In this document: piece after piece, positions 1 to 8,674 of the stretch | How positions within the stretch are numbered: position 1 is the stretch's first letter | Layout: each line of letters opens with the position of its first letter | NCBI RefSeq assembly: GCF_003201865.1 | Contig: NZ_QJJJ01000001.1 | Location: 682,001 to 746,000, forward strand | Reading direction: 5' to 3' | Length of the DNA: 64,000 nucleotides | From: Methylobacterium sp. B4 | Lineage (GTDB): Bacteria > Pseudomonadota > Alphaproteobacteria > Rhizobiales > Beijerinckiaceae | Translations under genes and position numbers: made by a program | Notes under the pieces: generated by a model | Seen by the model: the letters and a program-made list of their open reading frames with translations, nothing else | Told to the model about the DNA's origin: nothing | Database searches by the model: none

Positions 1-494
1 CGCAGCATGCCGTTGACGAGACGTTGGTGGAAGCGCACCGCCTGATCCTGCGTATCGAGCGCGATCGCGTGCTCCTTCACGCCGGGCGTGCCGAAATCGT
101 TGGTGGTGGAGCCCACCGCCATGATCAGCGTGTCGTAGGGGACGGTGCGCACGGGCGTCACTTCGCGCCCCTCGCTGTCCCGGCTCGCGGCAAGCTGGAT
201 CACGCGCTTCTCGCGGTCCAGCCCGGTCATCTCGCCGATGCGGTAGCGGAAGTGGTTGGCGTGGGCATGGTGCAGGTAATCGACAGCGTGGTGGCCGATA
301 TCGAGCGAGCCGGCAGCCACCTCGTGCAGCAACGGCTTCCAGATATGGGTGCGGGCCCGGTCGACGAGCGTGACGTGCGCCTTGCCGCGCCTGCCGTACT
401 TGTTGCCGAGCTTGGTCACCAGCTCCAGGCCGGCGGCCCCACCCCCCACCACGACGATCTTGTGCTGATCCGTGATCGTTTCGCTCGGAACCAT
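1..494 (-). CDS. ndh: Type II NADH dehydrogenase, N-terminal part
   Basis: Only the first ~164 residues are present; the gene runs off the left edge. Residues ~13-29 are an FAD-binding Rossmann segment (VVVGGGAAGLELVTKLG). Near residue 51 comes HIWKPLLHEVAAG, and near 126 AVGSTTNDFGTPG, both characteristic of non-proton-pumping NADH:quinone oxidoreductases. Members oxidise NADH and pass electrons to the quinone pool at the inner face of the cytoplasmic membrane. The ATG at 494 precedes the dinucleotide-binding fold by about a dozen residues, as usual. The next gene on this strand lies 175 bp upstream, so this looks like its own transcription unit. The C-terminal membrane-anchor region is not visible. 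Confidence 0.88.
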   Translation of the reverse strand, partial: MVPSETITDQHKIVVVGGGAAGLELVTKLGNKYGRRGKAHVTLVDRARTHIWKPLLHEVAAGSLDIGHHAVDYLHHAHANHFRYRIGEMTGLDREKRVIQLAASRDSEGREVTPVRTVPYDTLIMAVGSTTNDFGTPGVKEHAIALDTQDQAVRFHQRLVNGML

Positions 495-638
495 CCTCGC
501 CCCACCTCGGTAGCCGGCCGCCTCGAATGGCGGCGCTTCCATTTTGGAATGATCTTACATCAGCAACCGTGCAAGGCCTCAGACGTTCGCCGCGCAGGTG
601 GGGTGCAAGTTTCACAAGACAGAAGCGGATATCCGTCA

Positions 639-669
639 AAATTTTCTTGAGCGCCGCGAAACGCGGGCT
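639..669 (-). terminator. Stem-loop after the zeta-type GST gene
   Basis: Read on the reverse strand, AGCCCGCG and CGCGGCGCT pair (one bulged base) around a TTT loop, directly after the stop codon at 670, followed by AAGAAAATTTTG. It is placed to end the GST transcript before ndh; the U-tract is weak. Confidence 0.4.
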
Positions 670-1317
670 TCAAGCCGCCGGTGCGCCGGGTTGCCGGAGG
701 GGATGGGCGCGGGCGACCGCGTCCAGGGCCAGAACCGCCTCGGCGACCCGCCGGACGGTCGGATAGGGATCGGTCTCGATGCCGAAGATGCCGGTGCCGA
801 CCCAGAGGCTGACGAGACAGAGGTCGGCATGGCTCACCGCGTCACCCTGGCAGAAGCGTCCGGTTCCCTCCTCCGTGGAGAGACGGGTCTCCAGCGTCTT
901 CAGACCGCTGGTGAAGGCGTTGCGCAGGAACTCCAGCATCCGCTCACGCGGGAGGCCGTAATTCTCCATCAGGAACGTGCGCACCCGAGGGACGTAGAGG
1001 GGGTGGGTGTCGCAGGCCACGACTTGCGCCAGCGAACGGGCGCGAGCCCGCGCCCGCGGCTCGGCGGGAAGCAGTTTCTCGCCGGCCTGCGTTTCCTCCA
1101 GGTAGTCGAGGATGGCGAGCGACTGCGTCAGCGGAGGTCCGTCGCCGTCGAACAGGGCGGGCACGGCGCCTTGCGGGTTGATCGCCAGGAAGTCGGGCTT
1201 GAACTGGTCGCCGGCATCGAGGTCGAGGAAGATCTCCTCGTAGGCGATGCCCTTGAGGTTCATCGCGATGCGCACGCGGAAGGCCGCCGCCGAGCGCCAA
1301 TTGCCGTACATCTTCAT
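670..1317 (-). CDS. maiA: Zeta-class glutathione S-transferase, maleylacetoacetate isomerase family
   Basis: 215 residues, the normal size for the family. The start MKMYGNWRSAAAFRVRIAMN gives the N-terminal thioredoxin-fold glutathione site; NPQGAVPALFDG (~48-60) and LTQSLAILDYLEE (~63-76) complete it with the cis-Pro loop and the SNAIL/TRAC-like segment. The alpha-helical C-domain contains the zeta-typical CDTHPLYVPRV. These enzymes isomerise maleylacetoacetate (tyrosine/homogentisate breakdown) or related substrates with glutathione. The usual SSC motif is RSAAAF here, so the serine remains but the cysteine does not. No homogentisate genes lie nearby, so the substrate is uncertain. The ATG at 1317 lies 26 bp after the next upstream gene, so co-transcription is likely. 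Confidence 0.78.
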   Translation of the reverse strand: MKMYGNWRSAAAFRVRIAMNLKGIAYEEIFLDLDAGDQFKPDFLAINPQGAVPALFDGDGPPLTQSLAILDYLEETQAGEKLLPAEPRARARARSLAQVVACDTHPLYVPRVRTFLMENYGLPRERMLEFLRNAFTSGLKTLETRLSTEEGTGRFCQGDAVSHADLCLVSLWVGTGIFGIETDPYPTVRRVAEAVLALDAVARAHPLRQPGAPAA

Positions 1318-1343
1318 GGGATCGCCCTCTTTCCTGCGGCGGC

Positions 1344-1643
1344 TCAGAACGCCTTGAGCGTCAACTCGGTGTGCTCGACCTGGGGCGGAGTCTCGAACGT
1401 GTCCGCGACCATCGCGCGATAGGTCTTCCAGGCCTCCGAGCCGGTGAAGTCGCGGGTATGCGCTTCCAGCGTGTCCCACTCGATCAGCAGGCGGTAGCGC
1501 TGCGGCTTCTCGATCGACCGTCGCACCGCGAAGCTGCGGCATCCGGCGGCGGCGCGGAAGATCTCGGCGGCCCGGGCGATGTTGGCCTCGAACGTCGCCT
1601 CGGAGCCGGCCTTCACGTCGATCTGCGCGATTTCCAGAATCAT
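1344..1643 (-). CDS. Antibiotic biosynthesis monooxygenase (ABM) domain protein
   Basis: A 99-residue single-domain protein beginning MILEIAQIDVKAGSEATFE, with the mid-protein FAVRRSIEKPQRYRLLIEWD and W-K-T-Y helix pattern of the ABM ferredoxin-like fold. Members form small dimers and act on quinone-like or haem substrates, or have no known role. The ATG at 1643 was chosen over one 15 bp upstream because GGGAGCGAGG sits directly before it. It lies just upstream of the zeta-type GST on the same strand; together they may handle a reactive aromatic or quinone metabolite, but that is inference from position only. Confidence 0.72.
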   Translation of the reverse strand: MILEIAQIDVKAGSEATFEANIARAAEIFRAAAGCRSFAVRRSIEKPQRYRLLIEWDTLEAHTRDFTGSEAWKTYRAMVADTFETPPQVEHTELTLKAF

Positions 1644-1708
1644 CCTCGCTCCCCGCATCGCCCGCCGACCCTGTCGAGCGGGTTATCTTGGGAAGCGGCT
1701 ATAACCAT

Positions 1709-1743
1709 CCTCTCGCAATCGCAAGGCGACGGATCGCGAGAGG
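1709..1743 (-). terminator. Inverted repeat downstream of the DUF1508 gene
   Basis: CCTCTCGCAATC pairs with GATCGCGAGAGG with one mismatch. It lies 11 bp past the DUF1508 stop and could fold on either strand. There is no clear U-tract, so a terminator role is only suggested. Confidence 0.35.
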
Positions 1744-1753
1744 ACGACCGGGG

Positions 1754-1942
1754 TCAGACCGTATAAATCGGATCGCTTCCCGAGGCCTTGGTCAGCTTGA
1801 TGCCGTGCTCGCAATCCGATTTGTTGACGTAGCTCTCGCTGCTCCTTGAAATTTCCTCACCATTCTTGGCGTAATAAACCCAGTACCACTGGCCCTTATT
1901 GTCTTTCTTCTGCTTGTAGCACGGATAGGTCTGTGCCGACAT
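1754..1942 (-). CDS. DUF1508 (YegP-like) small protein
   Basis: A 62-residue protein with one copy of the YegP fold: YPCYKQKKDNKGQWYWVYYA, then NGEEISRSSESYVNKSDCEHGI, matching the family pattern aromatic-strand, NG-x-I, SSE-Y-x-K, C-x-x-GI. E. coli YegP has two such repeats; this protein has one. Its biochemical role is unknown. The ATG at 1942 has GGAGGAAG just upstream, which favours it over longer forms. It stands alone between acnA and the GST pair. Confidence 0.75.
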   Translation of the reverse strand: MSAQTYPCYKQKKDNKGQWYWVYYAKNGEEISRSSESYVNKSDCEHGIKLTKASGSDPIYTV

Positions 1943-2070
1943 TGCTTCCTCCCTGCATTGACGCGCGGCTTGGATCGACCTGGAACGGTCTCGCCGCACA
2001 ATATGCAACTTGAGGATTATTAAATTCTGAGTCTATCCACCTCAGGTAAACATCTTGTGAGGGCGAACGA

Positions 2071-2101
2071 CAAAACAGGCCCCTCCCTTTCGGGAGGGGC
2101 C
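2071..2101 (-). terminator. Rho-independent terminator of acnA
   Basis: On the reverse strand a 10-bp stem GGCCCCTCCC/GGGAGGGGCC with a GAAA tetraloop is followed by TGTTTTGT, 27 bp after the acnA stop. Confidence 0.7.
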
Positions 2102-2127
2102 AGCTCATCGTCGGGATCGATCCGTCC

Positions 2128-4833
<2,706 letters not shown>

Positions 4834-5148
4834 GGCGAGTCGAGTCCTGAGCTGGCGTTTGTCGAACACGGAGCAGGCACAACCTGCGCCACGAGAGGTG
4901 TTCGGCCGGATGCGCTCCAAGGAGCGCGCGCCGCCCCGGGGGCGCCCGGGTAGCGAGTGCTCTCGACGGAGCCCCAGCACCGAGGCTTTCGCGAGAAACA
5001 CTCAGGATGGTGCGCGAGGGGCGGTTTGGACGCCCTGAATGATCGCGCGGCGCAGCCTGAGCCGGTCTATAGAACGTTTCGAAATAGGCCGCTACTGGCC
5101 CGATGACACAGGCGCGTGCCTGACAGTGCGAGACGCCTGCCGGCGCCG

Positions 5149-5385
5149 TCACGCCTCTGGGCCGCGACGGTAACAGCGCCGCAGGGCCGCCCGGAACGCG
5201 GCGATCTGCTCGGGGCTCAGACGGGCGAGCCGAGCCTCCAACTGCTCGCGGCCGGCGAGCGCGGCCGGGTCGCGGGCGGCCTCGTCCTCGCTGAGCCGGG
5301 ATGCCTCCCGACGACCGGTCCTGTTCTGCACGACCAAGCCCTCCCGCCGCGCGCCGCCGGCCGGCGTCGAGAGATCAATGCGCAC
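5149..5385 (-). CDS. Hypothetical small charged protein
   Basis: 78 residues from a GTG start. The C-terminal half (EQLEARLARLSPEQIAAF) predicts an amphipathic helix rich in Arg, Glu and Ala; there is no membrane segment. I do not recognise the family. It lies between acnA and the divergent ccmA. High GC can produce such frames by chance, but the heptad-like Leu/Ala pattern argues for a real protein. Confidence 0.4.
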   Translation of the reverse strand: MRIDLSTPAGGARREGLVVQNRTGRREASRLSEDEAARDPAALAGREQLEARLARLSPEQIAAFRAALRRCYRRGPEA

Positions 5386-5545
5386 GCGGTGCGCGCGGTT
5401 CGCACCGGGTGCGGGGATGGTCTATAGCCCCGGCGCGGGACCACCTCCCCGTCGCCTCCCGCGACGCGCGGGGCCGCCCGCCAGCCCATCGCGCTCCGGA
5501 ACGAAGGCGAACCGTGCGGACATCTCCCCCGTCGAAGGCCGAGCC

Positions 5546-6178
5546 GTGCGTCTGATCGTCGAGAATCTCGCCTGCCGCCGCGCGGGACGCCGGATCTTCA
5601 CCGGACTCTCCTTCGCCCTCGAACCGGGGGAAGGCCTCATGGTCACGGGGCGCAACGGCGCCGGCAAGTCGAGCCTGCTCGCGATGCTCGCCGGACGTCT
5701 CAAGCCCGATGCCGGCGCGATCCGCGCCGAGGGCATCGGCGAGGCGACGCTGGCCGAATGCCTTCACGTAGTCGGACATCGCGACGGCCTGAAATCCGCA
5801 CTGACGGCGGCGGAAAACCTCGAATTCGCCCGCGATCTTCTCGGCGACCCGGCCGAGGAGCCGGGAGCGGCCCTCGCAGCCATGGGATTGCCGCACGTGG
5901 CGCGCCTGCCGGTCGGCTATCTCTCGGCCGGGCAGCGGCGCCGGGTGGCGCTGGCGCGCCTTCTGGTCTGCCGCCGGCCCCTTTGGCTCCTCGACGAGCC
6001 GACCGCCGCCCTCGACCTCGCCTCGCAGGGGGTGCTCGCCGCGATGATGGGCCGTCACAGGGCCGAAGGCGGCCTCGTCGTGGCGGCGACGCATCAGGCC
6101 CTCGGTCTAGAGGATGCCCGCGAACTGCGCATCGGCCCGGCCGCCCCCGAAACCGCCCCGGTGGAGGACTGGGCATGA
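5546..6178 (+). CDS. ccmA: Cytochrome c maturation ABC transporter, ATPase subunit CcmA
   Basis: 210 residues. Walker A GRNGAGKSS (~37-45), signature LSAGQRRRVALARLL (~131-145) and Walker B WLLDEPTAALD (~152-162) define the ABC ATPase; its short length and the following ccmB identify it as CcmA. With CcmB it powers release of haem-loaded CcmE from CcmC during c-type cytochrome assembly. The GTG at 5546 is preceded by GAAGG and gives the usual N-terminus. The stop overlaps the ccmB start (ATGA), so the two are translationally coupled. ccmC, ccmD and ccmG are 38 kb away. Confidence 0.92.
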   Translation: MRLIVENLACRRAGRRIFTGLSFALEPGEGLMVTGRNGAGKSSLLAMLAGRLKPDAGAIRAEGIGEATLAECLHVVGHRDGLKSALTAAENLEFARDLLGDPAEEPGAALAAMGLPHVARLPVGYLSAGQRRRVALARLLVCRRPLWLLDEPTAALDLASQGVLAAMMGRHRAEGGLVVAATHQALGLEDARELRIGPAAPETAPVEDWA

Positions 6179-6843
6179 TTCGCGCCTTCTCGGCCCTGCT
6201 CGCCCGCGACCTGAAGCTCGCCGCCCGGGTCGGCGGATCGGGCGCGCTCTCGCTCGTCTTCTTCCTGATGATCGTGGTGCTGGTACCGTTCGCGCTGGGG
6301 CCCGACCTGAACCTGCTGTCGCGGATCGGCCCGGCCATCCTCTGGCTCGCGGCCGTGCTCGCGACGCTGATCGGCCTCGACCGTCTGTTTCAATCCGATG
6401 AAGAAGACGGCTCGCTCGATCTGATGACCGGGGCCGCGGTGCCGCTGGAGGCGGTGGTGCTCGCCAAGGTGCTGGCCTCCTGGCTCACCACGGGCCTACC
6501 GCTCGCGCTCGCCTCGCCGCTGTTCGGGCTGCTGGTGGCGCTCTCGCCCAAGGCGATGGCCGCGACGGCACTGACGCTCGCGCTGGGCACGCCGGCCCTG
6601 GCCTTCATCGGGGCCGTGGGCGCGGCGCTCACCGCCACGATCCGGCGGGGCGGGCTCATCCTGGCGATCATCGTGCTGCCGCTGATGATCCCGACCCTGA
6701 TCTTCGGCGTCTCCGCGGCCGAGGCCGCTCTGGGCGGAACGGTGCCGCTCGCCACGCCGCTGACGGTGCTGGCCGCACTGAGCCTGATCGCGGCGGTGGT
6801 CGGCACGCTCGCCGCCGCCGCCGCCCTGCGCTGGTCGGAATGA
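6175..6843 (+). CDS. ccmB: Haem exporter subunit CcmB
   Basis: 222 residues with six hydrophobic segments, the CcmB size and topology. FFLMIVVLVPFALGPD in the first membrane region and LFQSDEEDGSLDLM in the first loop are family signatures; LPLMIPTLIFGVSAAEAA marks the C-terminal half. It forms the membrane part of the CcmAB complex and acts with CcmC, CcmD and CcmE on the periplasmic side. Its ATG overlaps the ccmA stop by four bases. The next genes are convergent, 16 bp away. Confidence 0.93.
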   Translation: MIRAFSALLARDLKLAARVGGSGALSLVFFLMIVVLVPFALGPDLNLLSRIGPAILWLAAVLATLIGLDRLFQSDEEDGSLDLMTGAAVPLEAVVLAKVLASWLTTGLPLALASPLFGLLVALSPKAMAATALTLALGTPALAFIGAVGAALTATIRRGGLILAIIVLPLMIPTLIFGVSAAEAALGGTVPLATPLTVLAALSLIAAVVGTLAAAAALRWSE

Positions 6844-6859
6844 GGCGACCCCGGTTGCC

Positions 6860-7120
6860 TCAGTTGCAGCCGATGCAGATACCGGTGTCGATCTTGTCGT
6901 TCTTCTTCTCCATCGACGTCTCCCGGTCGGGGTTGTCGGCGTCGCGGCGCGCCCCCCCTGCCCCGGCGGGCGGCATGGTGCGGCCGACCGGGGAAGTGTT
7001 GGGCGCGTAGATGGTGGAATGGGCGCCGCCGCCGGTGCCCGTCTGAGCGGGCGACTCGGCCGACGCCGATGCGGTGAGCGCGGCCGTCAGGGCGGCAGCG
7101 GAGAAGATGCGTGCGATCAT
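6860..7120 (-). CDS. Small secreted protein with C-terminal CIGC motif
   Basis: 86 residues. A signal peptide with hydrophobic core (IFSAAALTAALTASASA) is followed by a Gly/Pro/Thr-rich mature region with no predicted fold, ending ...KIDTGICIGCN. The terminal CxxC could bind metal or form a disulphide in the periplasm. The ATG at 7120 has AAGGGAG upstream. The function is unknown. The adjacent ccmAB genes handle haem for c-type cytochromes, but the motif is not CxxCH, so no haem attachment is implied. Confidence 0.65.
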   Translation of the reverse strand: MIARIFSAAALTAALTASASAESPAQTGTGGGAHSTIYAPNTSPVGRTMPPAGAGGARRDADNPDRETSMEKKNDKIDTGICIGCN

Positions 7121-7261
7121 CGTCGAACTCCCTTGCCGTGCCAACGCGCTAGGGTGCCGTCGGTTCGCCGTCGCCCGCCCTCGATGTCGCGGTTCGACTC
7201 GTCGTAAAGCCCCACGAGGCGCCCCGCGAGGTCGACGCCTTCGTCACAGCCTGAGAGAGGG

Positions 7262-7684
7262 TCAGTTCGGCCAGCGGATGGTCGCTTCACGCAGGCCGAT
7301 GATCCGCGCCTCGTCGAGGCCGAAACGGGGGGAGGCATCGAAGACCTCGCCGGAAATGCTGACATCGCAGGCATCCCCCAACGCGCCGCTCTGGCAGCGG
7401 GCGAGCGCAAGCGTGCGGCTGTGAGCATCCGCCTCGGCGACGTGGATCAGAAGCCGTCCCACGCTCGGCACATCGGAAGCGCCGGTCTCGGTCCTGATTC
7501 CGACGCAGGTCAATTCCTCGGGCGTCGCGAACACGAGGTGGCAGTGGTCGAGGACGACGCGCCGGCCGATGTGGTGCCGCGCCCGCTCGATGAATCCGGC
7601 CGCATCCGCGCGGTCATCGACGGCCAGCGACGCGAAGGGGGCAAGAGCGACGGACAGCGCCACCATGCAAACAACCCGCATCAT
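7262..7684 (-). CDS. Hypothetical exported protein
   Basis: 140 residues. The N-terminus MMRVVCMVALSVALAPFASL is a signal peptide; the mature part has four cysteines (in HCHLVF, LTCVG, ARCQSG, DACDV) spaced for two disulphides, within a beta-rich sequence. No family was recognised. The start is one of two adjacent ATG codons. It is followed on the same strand by the 6860-7120 exported protein after a 140-bp gap. Confidence 0.6.
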   Translation of the reverse strand: MMRVVCMVALSVALAPFASLAVDDRADAAGFIERARHHIGRRVVLDHCHLVFATPEELTCVGIRTETGASDVPSVGRLLIHVAEADAHSRTLALARCQSGALGDACDVSISGEVFDASPRFGLDEARIIGLREATIRWPN

Positions 7685-7760
7685 CGTCGGCTCTCGGTCG
7701 AAAACGTCGCCGACGGCCTAGCAAGCGTCGGGCCAGGGGGACGCGCACGATGAAGCGACT

Positions 7761-7967
7761 TCAGCGGGTCTGGCCGGTCTCCTGGGCATGGGTGTTCTGG
7801 TTGGCGGTCGGTCCTGTGCGATTGAACGCGAACACGATCACCGCCGCCAGCAGGATCAGGACGATGGGAAGGGCGAACATCCAGCGATGCATGAGGGTCA
7901 TCCGAGCGCGAGACACGGGAATTTCGGAACTCGGGCTCCCGCCGATTGGCTCCGGCGCATGGGCCAT
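7761..7967 (-). CDS. Small single-pass membrane protein
   Basis: 68 residues: a polar N-terminus, then WMFALPIVLILLAAVIVFAF as one membrane helix, then a short Thr/Gln-rich tail. The ATG at 7967 is preceded by AAGG at suitable spacing. Function unknown; it is upstream of, and on the same strand as, the two exported hypothetical proteins. Confidence 0.55.
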   Translation of the reverse strand: MAHAPEPIGGSPSSEIPVSRARMTLMHRWMFALPIVLILLAAVIVFAFNRTGPTANQNTHAQETGQTR

Positions 7968-8079
7968 GACGCCGACCTTAGTCCCGCGGCCTCTCGTCCT
8001 ATGCGCTGAATGCATGCCTCCAGTGAGAGCTTATCGGATTGCCTTGTGCAGTGCAGCGTGAGAGAAGGAGTCATGCAGG

Positions 8080-8160
8080 GCGCGACGGCGTCGCACCTTG
8101 TTGCCCTTCTTGGGCGTTTCCTCCCTAGACTTCGGGCCGCCCCTCGGGGCGGCCTTTTTT
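8080..8160 (+). ncRNA. Candidate trans-acting small RNA with anti-SD CCUCCC motif
   Basis: This ~80-nt stretch does not encode a convincing protein but has the layout of alphaproteobacterial regulatory RNAs: a 5' stem-loop candidate, then CTTGGGCGTTTCCTCCCTAG with a single-stranded CCTCCC complementary to Shine-Dalgarno sequences, then a perfect GC-rich hairpin and six Ts. The arrangement recalls the alpha-r8/MmgR and suhB-like sRNAs of rhizobia; that resemblance is from memory and unverified. The 5' end is approximate. No upstream + strand gene exists that could use the terminator, which supports an independent transcript. Confidence 0.5.
8135..8160 (+). terminator. Strong Rho-independent terminator
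   Basis: GGCCGCCCC/GGGGCGGCC form a 9-bp stem around TC, followed by TTTTTT. It is oriented for the + strand, where the only candidate transcript is the small RNA just upstream. Confidence 0.8.
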
Positions 8161-8365
8161 CTGTCCTTCATCCTCGAACGACCGTTGCTTTGTTCTTCTG
8201 TCCTGCCGCTTCGTGGAAGAGTATTCCGCGCGCAGCCCAGTGCGGTGCAGCAAGATTCCTCCCTCCCGAGCCGCCCCTCGCTCGCGTGGCCGCGCGGGCA
8301 CAACTTCATCGTTTTGTAGCGAGCCCAGATTGACCGCCGCGAGGCCCGTCGCCTAGCGTGGCCGT

Positions 8366-8538
8366 CGACGGTTCCCGAGAGGGATCAAAAGGGAATGCGG
8401 TGATGGGCCCTTGCCCCGATCCCGCAGCTGCCCCCGCAACTGTGAGCGGAGAGCCCTCCATCACCACGTCACTGGGGGCGTTTCGGCCTGGGAAGACGAT
8501 GGTGGGTGACGACCCGCGAGCCAGGAGACCTGCCGTCA
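8366..8538 (+). promoter_or_regulatory. Cobalamin (AdoCbl) riboswitch
   Basis: Conserved cobalamin-riboswitch blocks appear in order: GGTTCCCGAGAGGGATCAAA with AGGGAATGCGGTG, the core CCGCAGCTGCCCCCGCAACT followed by GTGAGCGG, a central CACTGGGGG...GGGAAGACGATGG arm, and the B12 box GAGCCAGGAGACCTGCC at 8518-8534. The outer arm GACGG (8366-8370) can pair with CCGTC (8533-8537). Such elements shut off downstream genes when adenosyl- or methylcobalamin is plentiful. The controlled gene is the TonB-dependent receptor starting at 8675. Confidence 0.95.
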
Positions 8539-8594
8539 GCCGTGGTCACACGCGGAACATGCCGGGCGGGGTGCATCGGCAGGTGTCGGGATGT

Positions 8595-8627
8595 CGGAGG
8601 CCGGGAGGCTCCCGGCGCCTCGGCCTC
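8595..8627 (+). promoter_or_regulatory. Hairpin between riboswitch and receptor start (possible expression platform)
   Basis: CCGGGAG (8601-8607) and CTCCCGG (8609-8615) can form a tight hairpin, extended by GAGGC and GCCTC outside. It lies between the B12 box and the start codon at 8675, where an attenuating or sequestering structure is expected. There is no U-tract, so translational or Rho-linked control fits better than intrinsic termination. Confidence 0.45.
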
Positions 8628-8674
8628 GTTCGCGGTGACGTGCCACCGTTGCCGTTCGAGGCTCTGCCAGTTCC

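Noticed and set aside
8031..8171. Small Lys/Arg-rich reverse-strand ORF over the candidate sRNA
   Set aside because: Its composition is dictated by the intrinsic terminator (AAAAAAGGCCGCC); the ribosome-binding site is unsuitably close to the ATG.
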